Origin: an uncultured Sphingorhabdus sp.
GTDB lineage: Bacteria > Pseudomonadota > Alphaproteobacteria > Sphingomonadales > Sphingomonadaceae
DNA: 64,000 nt
NCBI GenBank assembly: GCA_947501885.1
Contig: CANMXN010000001.1
Location: forward strand, 62,001 to 126,000
Direction: 5' to 3'
In this document: positions 17,670 to 26,863 of the stretch, one piece after another
Layout of the letters: every line of letters starts with the position of its first letter
Position numbering within the stretch: the first letter of the stretch is position 1
The notes under the pieces: model-generated
What the model saw: the letters and a program-made list of their open reading frames with translations, nothing else
What the model was told of the DNA's origin: nothing
Database searches by the model: none
Made by a program: the position numbers and the translations under genes

Positions 17670-18004
17670 TGAAAAATATGGAAGAAATGATAAAGGCTGC
17701 GCAAGAGGCGGCTGGAAATATTCAAAAACAGATGGAAGCAGCCCAGAGCAAGCTTGACTTAATCCATGTTGAAGGCGTTTCTGGTGGTGGTTTGGTTAAG
17801 GTGAAAGCCACAGCGAAGGGGCGTATTATTGGTGTGGATTTGGATGATAGCCTTATGGTGGCGAGCGAGAAGCAAATGTTGGAAGATTTGATTACAGCGG
17901 CATTTAATGATGCGCGTGAAAAGGCAGATCAAGCCAGCAAAGAAGAAATGGGCAAAATGACGGACGGTATGCCGCTACCGGCTGGTTTCAATTTGCCATT
18001 TTAA
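17669..18004 (+). CDS. YbaB/EbfC family nucleoid-associated protein
   Basis: 111 residues from the ATG at 17669 (one in-frame TTG lies just upstream). The helical N-terminus MKNMEEMIKAAQEAAGNIQKQMEAAQSKL, the central EGVSGGGLVKVKATAKGRIIGVDLDD and the C-terminal MGKMTDGMPLPAGFNLPF are typical. It is a small dimeric DNA-binding protein of the nucleoid. Its start overlaps the dnaX stop codon, so it is translationally coupled. In many bacteria recR follows, but here lon does. Confidence 0.94.
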   Translation: MKNMEEMIKAAQEAAGNIQKQMEAAQSKLDLIHVEGVSGGGLVKVKATAKGRIIGVDLDDSLMVASEKQMLEDLITAAFNDAREKADQASKEEMGKMTDGMPLPAGFNLPF

Positions 18005-18054
18005 TAAAAAAGTCAGTGAAGTCGGTGTTCGACGTAAAATAAGCTTTTTGTCTA

Positions 18055-18083
18055 TTGAAACATAGGCGGCATAGTCACATATA
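18055..18083 (+). promoter_or_regulatory. Candidate lon promoter (possibly heat-shock type)
   Basis: TTGAAA at 18055-18060, then a 15-base spacer, then CACATATA at 18076-18083. The right element resembles the CCCATNT-type -10 of sigma32, and the left resembles CTTGAA. It can also be read as a weak sigma70 promoter (TTGAAA, 17 bases, CATATA). It lies about 50-75 bases upstream of the lon start. Lon is classically heat-shock induced, which is the reason to consider sigma32. Confidence 0.3.
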
Positions 18084-18131
18084 TAAGATTATAGACAGAA
18101 CCAACGCTATTTGGTGTTACATGGAGTTTGT

Positions 18132-20531
18132 ATGGAACAATTATTCCCCCTATTGCCGTTAAGAGATATTGTCGTTTTTCCAGGCATGATCGTGCCATTG
18201 TTCGTGGGTCGTGACAAATCTGTTCTTGCGCTTGAAAAGGCTATGGAAGGGAATAAGGAGATATTCCTTGTTGCTCAATTAGACCCTGCTGAAGATGATC
18301 CTGACATGGATGATCTATATGATATTGGTGTGACGGCCAATATTATGCAACTTTTGAAATTGCCTGATGGTACTGTAAGGGTTCTGGTAGAAGGCAAACA
18401 GCGTAGTAGATTGCAAGCCCTTAAAAAAGCTGATGAAGATCATGTCGATGCATCGGTCACGCCTGTTGAATCTGAGACTGTTGATAAAACAGAATCTTCT
18501 GCTCTCATGCGTTCTATTGTTGAACAGTTTGAGCAATACTCGAAATTAAACAAGAAAATGCCTTCGGAAACATCGGTTCAATTAAATGAAATTGAAGATG
18601 CATCTGCACTTGCTGATGCTGTGTCGGGTAATATCAATGTTAAGGTTTCAGATAAGCAATCATTATTGGTTGAGCTCAATCCACTGCGCCGACTTGAGAT
18701 GGTATTTGCCTTTATGGAAGGTGAACTTGGTGTTTTGAAAGTTGAGAAGAAAATTCGCGGGCGGGTGAAACGGCAAATGGAAAAGACGCAGCGCGAATAT
18801 TATCTGAATGAACAGATGAAGGCCATTCAGAAAGAATTGGGCAATGGTAGTGATGATGGTGCTGATGAGCTAACGGAATTACAAACCAAAATAGATACGC
18901 TCAAAATGTCCAAAGAAGCGAAAGGCAAGGCACAAACTGAGCTTAAAAAACTTCGCAACATGGCGCCTATGTCTGCTGAAGCAACGGTTGTGCGTAATTA
19001 TTTGGATAATTTACTGGGCATCCCTTGGGGTAAAAAGACCAAAATCAAGAAAGATATTACCAAAGCACAAGATATATTAGATGCTGATCATTTCGCATTA
19101 GAGAAAGTCAAAGATCGGATTATTGAATATCTAGCCGTGCAAGCGCGGACAAATAAGCTCAAAGGTCCCATCTTATGTCTCGTTGGCCCTCCTGGTGTGG
19201 GCAAAACATCATTGGGTCGTTCCATAGCAAAAGCATGTGGGCGCGAATTTATTCGTCAGTCTTTAGGCGGCGTGCATGATGAATCTGAAATTCGGGGGCA
19301 TCGCAGAACCTACATTGGTTCTATGCCAGGCAAAATAGCGAGCAATTTGAAAAAAGCAGGATCAATGAATCCTTTATTTTTGCTCGATGAAATTGATAAG
19401 CTTGGACAAGATTTTAGAGGCGATCCAGCATCAGCCCTTCTAGAAGTGCTAGATCCTGAACAAAATAGTAATTTCAACGATCATTATTTGGAAGTTGATC
19501 TGGATTTATCTGACATCATGTTTGTCACCACAGCGAATAGCATGAATTTACCGCAGCCATTGCTTGACCGAATGGAGATTATTCGTCTTGAAGGCTATAC
19601 AGAAGATGAGAAGTTAGAAATCGCTAAACGCCATTTGTTACAAGAACAAATTGATGCACACGGCCTTAAAAAAGAAGAGTTTTCTCTATCCGATGAAGCC
19701 TTGCTTGATGTCATTCGCTATTATACCCGCGAAGCTGGTGTGCGCACATTAAAACGTGAAATTGCCAAAATTGCGCGCAAATCACTGCGTAGTATATTAG
19801 AAGGCAAAATGAAATCAGTTGATGTTACATCTGATAATCTTGTTGATTATTTAGGTGTCCGTAAATTCCGAGTTGGTCTGAGCGAAGAAGAAAACCAAAT
19901 TGGCGCTGTTACGGGTCTTGCATGGACTGAAGTAGGCGGTGAACTGCTTACGATTGAAGCAATTACGGCCTATGGTAAAGGGCAAATCAAAACGACAGGA
20001 AAATTGGGTGATGTAATGGGTGAATCTATCCAAACAGCGCTGAGTTTTGTGAAAGCGCGTGCTCCATCTTATGGTATAAAACCAAGTTTATTTGGTAATA
20101 AAGATATCCATATTCACTTGCCTGAGGGTGCGGTCCCAAAAGATGGACCATCGGCTGGCGTTGGTATGGTAACAGCGATGATCTCTACGCTGACAGGCAC
20201 AGCTGTTAGGCGCGATATTGCCATGACAGGTGAAGTTACATTACGCGGCCGTGTTTTGCCTATTGGCGGTTTAAAGGAGAAATTATTGGCGGCGCTTCGC
20301 GGTGGTATTAAAACCGTATTGATACCGAAAGATAATGAAAAAGATTTAACAGAAATTCCTTCTAAAATTACCGATGGGCTTGAAATCATTCCTGTTGATC
20401 ATGTTGATCAAGTTTTGGTGCATGCATTAACGCAGACATTGACGGCTATCGAATGGAGCGAAGCCGATGAATTAGCGGTTTTATCATCCGTTACGGTGAA
20501 TAAAGATCAAGGCGGTGCTGTTAAGCATTAA
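18132..20531 (+). CDS. lon: ATP-dependent protease Lon
   Basis: 799 residues from the ATG at 18132, which has TGGAGT upstream. A longer reading from a TTG at 18111 is less likely. The order is the N-terminal substrate-binding domain (LFPLLPLRDIVVFPGMIVPLFVGRDKS), a coiled linker with LNEQMKAIQKELG, the AAA+ module with GPPGVGKTSLG (about 350) and LDEIDKLGQD, and the C-terminal serine protease with PKDGPSAGVGM (Ser near 670) and the lysine in GGLKEKLLAALRGG. It degrades misfolded and regulatory proteins in the cytoplasm. In alphaproteobacteria Lon degrades CcrM and DnaA, and ccrM is encoded nearby, although physical proximity need not imply regulation. Confidence 0.97.
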   Translation: MEQLFPLLPLRDIVVFPGMIVPLFVGRDKSVLALEKAMEGNKEIFLVAQLDPAEDDPDMDDLYDIGVTANIMQLLKLPDGTVRVLVEGKQRSRLQALKKADEDHVDASVTPVESETVDKTESSALMRSIVEQFEQYSKLNKKMPSETSVQLNEIEDASALADAVSGNINVKVSDKQSLLVELNPLRRLEMVFAFMEGELGVLKVEKKIRGRVKRQMEKTQREYYLNEQMKAIQKELGNGSDDGADELTELQTKIDTLKMSKEAKGKAQTELKKLRNMAPMSAEATVVRNYLDNLLGIPWGKKTKIKKDITKAQDILDADHFALEKVKDRIIEYLAVQARTNKLKGPILCLVGPPGVGKTSLGRSIAKACGREFIRQSLGGVHDESEIRGHRRTYIGSMPGKIASNLKKAGSMNPLFLLDEIDKLGQDFRGDPASALLEVLDPEQNSNFNDHYLEVDLDLSDIMFVTTANSMNLPQPLLDRMEIIRLEGYTEDEKLEIAKRHLLQEQIDAHGLKKEEFSLSDEALLDVIRYYTREAGVRTLKREIAKIARKSLRSILEGKMKSVDVTSDNLVDYLGVRKFRVGLSEEENQIGAVTGLAWTEVGGELLTIEAITAYGKGQIKTTGKLGDVMGESIQTALSFVKARAPSYGIKPSLFGNKDIHIHLPEGAVPKDGPSAGVGMVTAMISTLTGTAVRRDIAMTGEVTLRGRVLPIGGLKEKLLAALRGGIKTVLIPKDNEKDLTEIPSKITDGLEIIPVDHVDQVLVHALTQTLTAIEWSEADELAVLSSVTVNKDQGGAVKH

Positions 20532-20627
20532 ATTGCGCGGGAAAGCTGTAAATATTGTTCAAAAGCTACTTTTTTTGTTAAAAAAAAATAATTTAGCGTA
20601 AAATGGTACTTTTTCGGGATTTTTCTT

Positions 20628-20656
20628 TTGACATAATCGCTATTTTACTTCTTATT
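20628..20656 (+). promoter_or_regulatory. hupB: Likely hupB promoter
   Basis: A perfect -35 TTGACA at 20628-20633, a 17-base spacer and a -10-like CTTATT at 20651-20656, about 80 bases upstream of the hupB start. The surroundings are very AT-rich, with runs of T and A, as expected for a highly expressed gene. The -10 is weak by the E. coli standard, but sphingomonad -10 elements are loose. Confidence 0.5.
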
Positions 20657-20735
20657 CCCTTACAGTATTTGTTGATTCTCAATGAGTCTATAAGCACTAA
20701 GTTATAATTTTTTTTGGAGAGGGGGTATTTATACC

Positions 20736-21008
20736 ATGAATAAACAAGATCTCGTTTCTGCAGTTGCCGACTCAGCAGGACTAAGCAAAGCTGATGCGGC
20801 AAAGGCTGTTGAAGGTGTATTTGACGCTGTAACTGGTGAATTGAAAAAAGGTGGTGAAGTTCGTTTGGTTGGTTTTGGGACATTCTCTGTTTCACGCCGC
20901 AAAGAGTCTACAGGCCGCAACCCACGCACTGGCGAACCAATGACGATTAAGGCATCTAACGTACCTAAATTTAAAGCAGGTAAAGCGCTTAAAGATGCTG
21001 TAAATTAA
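20736..21008 (+). CDS. hupB: DNA-binding protein HU
   Basis: 90 residues, the standard HU size. MNKQDLVSAVADSAGLSKADAAKAVEGVFDAVTGELKKG forms the helical body. The DNA-binding arm is GFGTFSVSRRKESTGRNPRTGEPMTI, with the conserved RNPRTG. The end KFKAGKALKDAVN is canonical. It is an abundant nucleoid protein that bends DNA without sequence preference. A very strong TTGGAGAGGGGG ribosome site, a clean promoter and a strong terminator make it a self-contained transcription unit. Confidence 0.97.
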   Translation: MNKQDLVSAVADSAGLSKADAAKAVEGVFDAVTGELKKGGEVRLVGFGTFSVSRRKESTGRNPRTGEPMTIKASNVPKFKAGKALKDAVN

Positions 21009-21032
21009 TATTCGTCTTTAAGAATTATATAG

Positions 21033-21060
21033 AAAAGGCTCTTTTTAGAGCCTTTTTTTA
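21033..21060 (+). terminator. Intrinsic terminator of hupB
   Basis: AAAAGGCTCT, TTTT loop, AGAGCCTTTT: a perfect 10-bp stem followed by a T-run (seven T in total on the right side). It lies 25 bases after the hupB stop codon. Confidence 0.92.
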
Positions 21061-22478
<1,418 letters not shown>

Positions 22479-22512
22479 TCAATATAATATTATCTGGCTA
22501 CAGCTCTACATT

Positions 22513-23613
22513 ATGAGCATCTATTTAAAACCTGTCCATTTTATTGAAAGCCCGCAGCAATATGCTGGCAAAAGTGAGCGTTTGGCAGGGTCTTTGATAT
22601 GGTTTGCTAGACTTGAAATTATCCACCGTGAAGGCGCTATTATTAAGCGCGAGATAATTGCATTAGAGGATTGGGATAATTATGTTGGGCAATTGAGCGT
22701 AACTGATGCCGCTCGTCTTCAAAGCCAATATATGAATATAATATCGCCAAAAAATACATTAGAATTGGGTTCGGATGAATCTCCCAAAACACTTAGATTT
22801 GATCAACCTATTGTCATGGGCATATTAAATGTAACGCCTGATAGTTTTTCCGATGGCGGAGAATATAGCAGTGATATTGAAAAAGCCGTTGAGGCAGGTT
22901 TTTCTATGGCTAGTGCTGGGGCTACGATTATCGATATTGGCGGCGAGTCGACACGTCCAGGGGCTAAAATTATATGGGAAGGTGATGAGGCTGAACGCAT
23001 ATTACCCAGCGTAAAGCGCTTAGCTGAATATATGGTTGTTTCTGTAGATACACGCAAGGCATTGGTTATGGAGCAAGGCTTAAGTGCAGGTGCTGATATT
23101 ATCAATGACATATCGGCTCTTGGATATGACAAAAGATCTATCGAAGTTGTGCGTGATAATCAGGTGCCAATTATAGTGATGCACGCTCCATCACAAGGGG
23201 ATAACCCGCATGATAATGCTGATTATGATGATGTTCTTTTTGACGTATATGATTGGCTAGAAAACCGCGTGAATGAGATCGAAGCATCAGGCATATCGCG
23301 TGAAAAAATCATGGTCGACCCAGGTATTGGTTTTGGTAAAAATTTAAATGAAAACCTGCATATCATCAATAACCTGTCAATATTTCATGCAATTGGTTGT
23401 CCCATTGTTTTTGGTGCAAGTCGTAAGCGGTTAATCGGAGCTTTGTCAAAAGAAGAGAGTGCTGATAAAAGACTGAGTGGATCGCTATATCTTGCTATGA
23501 AAGCTGTTGAGCAAGGTGTCCATATCGTGCGTGTGCATGATGTTGTGGAAACGGTTCAGGCGCTGCGGGTGTGGCGCGGCCTACGTGATGCGGCGCTAAC
23601 CTCACCTGCTTAA
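22513..23613 (+). CDS. folP: Dihydropteroate synthase
   Basis: 366 residues, longer than the roughly 280 of E. coli because of an N-terminal extension of about 95 residues (IYLKPVHFIESPQQYAGKSERLAGSLIWFARLEI...) that is common in alphaproteobacteria. The catalytic barrel has GILNVTPDSFSDGGEY (about 102), the pterin and pABA motif IIDIGGESTRPGA, VSVDTRKA, IINDISAL and GASRKRLIG. It joins p-aminobenzoate to the pterin diphosphate in folate synthesis and is the target of sulfonamides. It is probably co-transcribed with ccrM. It is convergent with the NtrC-like regulator, with only about 15 bases between stops. Confidence 0.95.
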   Translation: MSIYLKPVHFIESPQQYAGKSERLAGSLIWFARLEIIHREGAIIKREIIALEDWDNYVGQLSVTDAARLQSQYMNIISPKNTLELGSDESPKTLRFDQPIVMGILNVTPDSFSDGGEYSSDIEKAVEAGFSMASAGATIIDIGGESTRPGAKIIWEGDEAERILPSVKRLAEYMVVSVDTRKALVMEQGLSAGADIINDISALGYDKRSIEVVRDNQVPIIVMHAPSQGDNPHDNADYDDVLFDVYDWLENRVNEIEASGISREKIMVDPGIGFGKNLNENLHIINNLSIFHAIGCPIVFGASRKRLIGALSKEESADKRLSGSLYLAMKAVEQGVHIVRVHDVVETVQALRVWRGLRDAALTSPA

Positions 23614-23627
23614 TTTTAAATACTGTT

Positions 23628-25055
23628 CTAAGCAGCGCTATCAATACCGAGGTCAGATAGTTTGCGATAGAGAGTGGAGCGACCAATACCGAGTCGTCTG
23701 GCAACTTCGGTCATGCGCCCACGATAATGTCCAATAGCAAGGCGTATCACATCGGCTTCAATCTCTTCTAAACGACGTAAATTTCCGTCATCTTCAAACA
23801 ATGTAACGCCAATACCGCCGGATGTTTCTGCAATATCAACGAGTTCAGTGTTATTTTTACTCAGCAAAGAAGCTATTTGCGGAAATTCACCCTCCGTGAG
23901 TGCATCACGCTCGCATAATACGGCGGCTCGGAATAATGCGCTTTGAAGCTGACGTACATTTCCTGGCCAATCATAACCATTGAGCATGGACAATGCGCCG
24001 TCGGTAATACCAAGGCTACGCAATCCAGGTTGAGAAGCCATTCTCGATAGAAAATGCCGTGCTAATGCAGGCAAATCACTTTTGCGATCGCGTAACGGCG
24101 GTATGGTCAATTGTACTACATTTAATCGATAATAGAGATCTTCACGAAAAGAACCATTTTCAATCTTATCGGGCAAATTGCTGTTAGACGCAGAAAGTAC
24201 CCGTACATCAATTTGATAGCTATGATTACAGCCTATGGGTTGAATCTCATTTTTGGTAAGAAGCCTTACCAAACGAATTTGTGTTTCAGTAGGCAGATGA
24301 TCAACTTCATCCAAGAAGATAGTACCACCTTCAGCTTGTTGGATAATGCCAATACGGCGATCAAAAGCGCCAGCAAATGCATTTTTTTCATGACCGAATA
24401 AAACTGAGTCCAATAAATTAGGAGCTAGTGCTCCGCAATTTACTTTTAAATAAGGCTGCTTTGATCTTGGACTTGCTGCTTGAATAGCATCGGCGATGAC
24501 TTCTTTGCCAACGCCGCTTTCGCCTTGGATTAAAATCGGCACACGTGATCTCGCGGCTTTAGCAGCAACAGCCAAGGCTGCTCTAAATGGAGGGGCTGAA
24601 CCAATAATATCTTCAAAATCTAATGCTTGGCTAATTTTTTCGGTAAGAGGCTGTAATTCACCATAATTTTTACTATTATCTGATGCTAGATCAAGGGCTG
24701 CAATCATACGTTCTGCAGCTACTGGCTTGATAAGATAATCGGATGCCCCTGCGCGCATTGCTTCTATTGCACTCTCATTTGACCCAATAGATGTCATGAG
24801 CATAATCGGTAGAGCAGGTCTGCGTGATTTTAATTCTGCAATGAGGCTTGAACAATCTGAGCCAGGTACGGCTTGATCTAATATGATAGCATCGAGCATC
24901 ATACCATCTTGTGTACCCAGCATAGCAATAGCCATTTCAGCATCATTTGCCACAATAGTGCGCCATCCAGCGCGTGCAGCAATGCTTGAAACCAAGCGAC
25001 ATTGCGCTGGTTCGTCATCAACAAGCATTAATAGTCTAGTTTTTTCTTCGTTCAT
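23628..25055 (-). CDS. NtrC-family response regulator with altered GAFTGA loop
   Basis: 475 residues from the ATG at 25055, placed 5 bases after CAGGA. The receiver domain (1-125) has D13/D14-type acids, phospho-acceptor D60 in AIILDQAVPGSD and K110. The AAA+ domain has Walker A GESGVGKE (178-185), Walker B GGTIFLDE (243-250) and the arginine-finger region SFREDLYYRLNVV. The C-terminal Fis-type helix-turn-helix is MTEVARRLGIGRSTLYRKL. The sigma54 contact loop, normally GAFTGA, reads NAFAGA at 225-230: both the first glycine and the critical threonine are replaced. It may therefore not use sigma54 in the usual way. No histidine kinase gene is adjacent. Confidence 0.9.
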   Translation of the reverse strand: MNEEKTRLLMLVDDEPAQCRLVSSIAARAGWRTIVANDAEMAIAMLGTQDGMMLDAIILDQAVPGSDCSSLIAELKSRRPALPIMLMTSIGSNESAIEAMRAGASDYLIKPVAAERMIAALDLASDNSKNYGELQPLTEKISQALDFEDIIGSAPPFRAALAVAAKAARSRVPILIQGESGVGKEVIADAIQAASPRSKQPYLKVNCGALAPNLLDSVLFGHEKNAFAGAFDRRIGIIQQAEGGTIFLDEVDHLPTETQIRLVRLLTKNEIQPIGCNHSYQIDVRVLSASNSNLPDKIENGSFREDLYYRLNVVQLTIPPLRDRKSDLPALARHFLSRMASQPGLRSLGITDGALSMLNGYDWPGNVRQLQSALFRAAVLCERDALTEGEFPQIASLLSKNNTELVDIAETSGGIGVTLFEDDGNLRRLEEIEADVIRLAIGHYRGRMTEVARRLGIGRSTLYRKLSDLGIDSAA

Positions 25056-25285
25056 ATGCATCCTGCATTTCTGATGGTGCAAGAGAATTAGCAGAAAGAT
25101 GTAAAGAGCTGATTAACGTTAAGGTTAATAAACTTTAATAAATAAAACATGAGTTTATTGTTTTGATTATGCCAGCAACCAAATTACGATATAATTATTG
25201 TGTAAAATAATGATGGCTTTTCTAATCAGGTTGAGAATTGCGAAATATCTGTTTAGGGTAAGAAGAAAAAATAAAGGAGAATCAA
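25056..25285. other. Divergent intergenic region, AT-rich, with TTAA repeats
   Basis: The 230 bases between the NtrC-like gene (minus) and the cox/pnt operon (plus) contain a run of TTAA units at 25113-25136 (TTAACGTTAAGGTTAA, then TTTAATAA) near the regulator start. The TTAA spacing is not the exact N7 of a CtrA site. Promoters for both directions must lie here but I cannot place them. Confidence 0.35.
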
Positions 25286-25408
25286 ATGGCAGGTAATCAC
25301 AATATTAAAGATGCTTCCGCAACCTATGGTAGCTTTCTAAATATGCTTAAATGGGGATGTATTGCGACAGCAATTGTTACATCATTTGTTGTATTAATCA
25401 TATCATAA
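25286..25408 (+). CDS. aa3-type cytochrome c oxidase subunit IV, 40-residue protein
   Basis: A 40-residue frame with an excellent AAAGGAGAATCAAATG start. The sequence begins MAGNHNIKDASATYGSFLNM and continues into LKWGCIATAIVTSFVVLIIS, so it is a short soluble head and one transmembrane helix. The 'ATY..FL..LKWG' pattern is the bacterial aa3-oxidase subunit IV family found in alphaproteobacteria. It packs at the edge of the oxidase and is dispensable in some species. It lies 13 bases upstream of pntAA, a conserved neighbourhood in this class. Confidence 0.88.
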   Translation: MAGNHNIKDASATYGSFLNMLKWGCIATAIVTSFVVLIIS

Positions 25409-25421
25409 TATCGGTATTTCC

Positions 25422-26549
25422 ATGAAAATCACTATCCTTAAAGAAGCGCTTACGGGTGAGAATCGCGTTGCTGCTACGCCTGAAACGGTTAAAAAATTTG
25501 TTGCATTGGGCGCGAGTATCACGGTTGAAAAAGGGGCAGGGCTTAATGCTTCTATCGCGGATAGTGATTATAAGGATGCTGGTGCTACTGTCAGTGCGCG
25601 ATCCGCGGCAATCAAGGATGCCGATATCGTTATGGGCGTGAATGGGCCTACGCCTGCTAGCCTTAAAGATATGAAGAAGGGAGCTTGGCTTATTGCGGGG
25701 CTTAATCCCTTTGGCGAACGCAAGCGCGTTGATGCTTATGCCAAATTGGGCATAGAGGCTCTAGCGATGGAATTTATGCCGCGCATTACGCGCGCGCAAA
25801 GCATGGATATCCTCTCATCGCAATCCAATCTATCGGGCTATAAAGCCGTGTTAGAAGCAGCATCGCATTATGGCCGCGCTTTCCCGATGATGATGACGGC
25901 GGCAGGAACGGTTTCGGCTGCGAAATGTTTTGTCATGGGGGTTGGGGTTGCGGGCCTGCAAGCCATAGCAACCGCGCGGCGCTTAGGCGCGCAAGTATCC
26001 GCAACCGATGTGCGCGCTGCCACCAAAGAGCAAATCCTATCATTGGGGGCTAAACCAATTTTTGTTGAGAGCGTCGAAGGTATCGAAGGTGAAGGCAGCG
26101 GCGGTTATGCCACCGAAATGAGCGAAGAATATCAAAAAGCACAAGCGCAATTGGTATCATCGCACATTGCAAAGCAAGATATAGTCATTACCACTGCGCT
26201 TATACCTGGACGTCCTGCGCCCAAGCTGATTACTGATGCACAGATTAAAACGATGCGTAGCGGCAGTGTGATTGTAGATTTGGCTGCGGAACAAGGCGGC
26301 AATGTCGCTGGTGCTAAATCGGGTGAAGTGGTCGAGAAACACGGCGTTAAAATTGTGGGTGCTAGCAACATGCCGTCCCTATTGGCGGCCGATAGCAGCG
26401 CATTATTTGCGCGCAATCTCTATAACTTCCTATCCGCTTATTGGGATAAGGATGCAGGTGCGCCTGTGCTGCCCGATGATGATGAAGTGACGATAGGTAT
26501 TCGTCTAACCAAGGACGGTAAAGTTGTGAATGAGAGGTTGTTGGGTTGA
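25422..26549 (+). CDS. pntAA: NAD(P) transhydrogenase subunit alpha, part 1 (NAD-binding)
   Basis: 375 residues covering domain I only, as in the split-alpha transhydrogenases of alphaproteobacteria. MKITILKEALTGENRVAATPETVKKFVALGA is the canonical start. The NAD fold has VMGVGVAGLQAIATARRLGAQVSATD (about 170-196), and DLAAEQGGNVAGAKSGEVVEKHGVKIVG is conserved. The complex moves a hydride from NADH to NADP+ driven by the proton gradient, supplying NADPH. Base composition of this gene is visibly richer in GC (GCGCGC-type codons) than its neighbours. Downstream the operon is interrupted by a small membrane frame and a DUF559 gene before pntAB. Confidence 0.96.
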   Translation: MKITILKEALTGENRVAATPETVKKFVALGASITVEKGAGLNASIADSDYKDAGATVSARSAAIKDADIVMGVNGPTPASLKDMKKGAWLIAGLNPFGERKRVDAYAKLGIEALAMEFMPRITRAQSMDILSSQSNLSGYKAVLEAASHYGRAFPMMMTAAGTVSAAKCFVMGVGVAGLQAIATARRLGAQVSATDVRAATKEQILSLGAKPIFVESVEGIEGEGSGGYATEMSEEYQKAQAQLVSSHIAKQDIVITTALIPGRPAPKLITDAQIKTMRSGSVIVDLAAEQGGNVAGAKSGEVVEKHGVKIVGASNMPSLLAADSSALFARNLYNFLSAYWDKDAGAPVLPDDDEVTIGIRLTKDGKVVNERLLG

Positions 26550-26695
26550 ATTACGAGCATATTAAAACATATATATTCGCAAATAAATTTTGGTTGGCCT
26601 TAATCCTTATCATTATTGCAGGTTATTCAGCCGGAAAAGACACAGCGCAACGAGAGAATTTGCATGATGAATTGGTTAGAACGGGAATAAAATAA
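26546..26695 (+). CDS. Putative small single-pass membrane protein
   Basis: A 49-residue frame beginning at a TTG that overlaps the pntAA stop (TTGA). It reads L/M-NYEHIKTYIFANK, then a hydrophobic helix FWLALILIIIAGYSAG, then a charged tail KDTAQRENLHDELVRTGIK. The single helix, charge balance and stop-start overlap suggest a translated gene, but no family is recognised and no ribosome site other than GAGAGG is visible. The non-ATG start is uncertain. It could instead be intergenic space. Confidence 0.42.
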   Translation: MNYEHIKTYIFANKFWLALILIIIAGYSAGKDTAQRENLHDELVRTGIK

Positions 26696-26728
26696 TGCAT
26701 CCACTATCAATATATCGCTTTCAAATTC

Positions 26729-26772
26729 CTCCCCTGCAAGGGGAGGGGGACCGCGCAGCGGTGGTGGGGTGT
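26729..26772 (+). repeat. Palindromic GC-rich repeat, left copy of inverted pair
   Basis: It starts with the perfect hairpin CTCCCCTGCAAGGGGAG (26729-26745). A second small hairpin ACCGC-GCA-GCGGT (26750-26762) follows, and it ends in GGTGGGGTGT. It matches the reverse complement of the right copy at 26807-26854 over nearly its whole length. Composition is far above the AT-rich surroundings. Confidence 0.9.
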
Positions 26773-26806
26773 CAATATTGATCTCACTGTCTAATCTTGT
26801 GAGGCT

Positions 26807-26854
26807 ACACCCCTCCGACAGCCTTACAGGCTGCCACCTCCCCTTAAAGGGGAG
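26807..26854 (-). repeat. Palindromic GC-rich repeat, right copy in inverted orientation
   Basis: It starts ACACCCCTCCG, carries the hairpin CAGCCT-TAC-AGGCTG (26819-26833), and ends in the perfect hairpin CTCCCCTTAAAGGGGAG (26838-26854). With the left copy it forms a head-to-head pair separated by 34 bases of AT-rich sequence, like the two halves of a REPIN. Its terminal GGGGAG lies 9 bases before the DUF559 start codon and probably acts as the ribosome site. I see no other copy in this window. Confidence 0.9.
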
Positions 26855-26863
26855 AATGTAACT

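Noticed and set aside
25113-25145. TTAA-rich run in front of the NtrC-like gene as a CtrA site
   Set aside because: The TTAA spacings are 2, 8 or 6 bases, not the 7 required, and the AT-rich context makes such words common.
26695-26781. Frame starting ATG at 26695 that runs through the left repeat
   Set aside because: 28 residues made mostly of repeat sequence. The TAATG overlap with the small frame upstream is probably coincidence.
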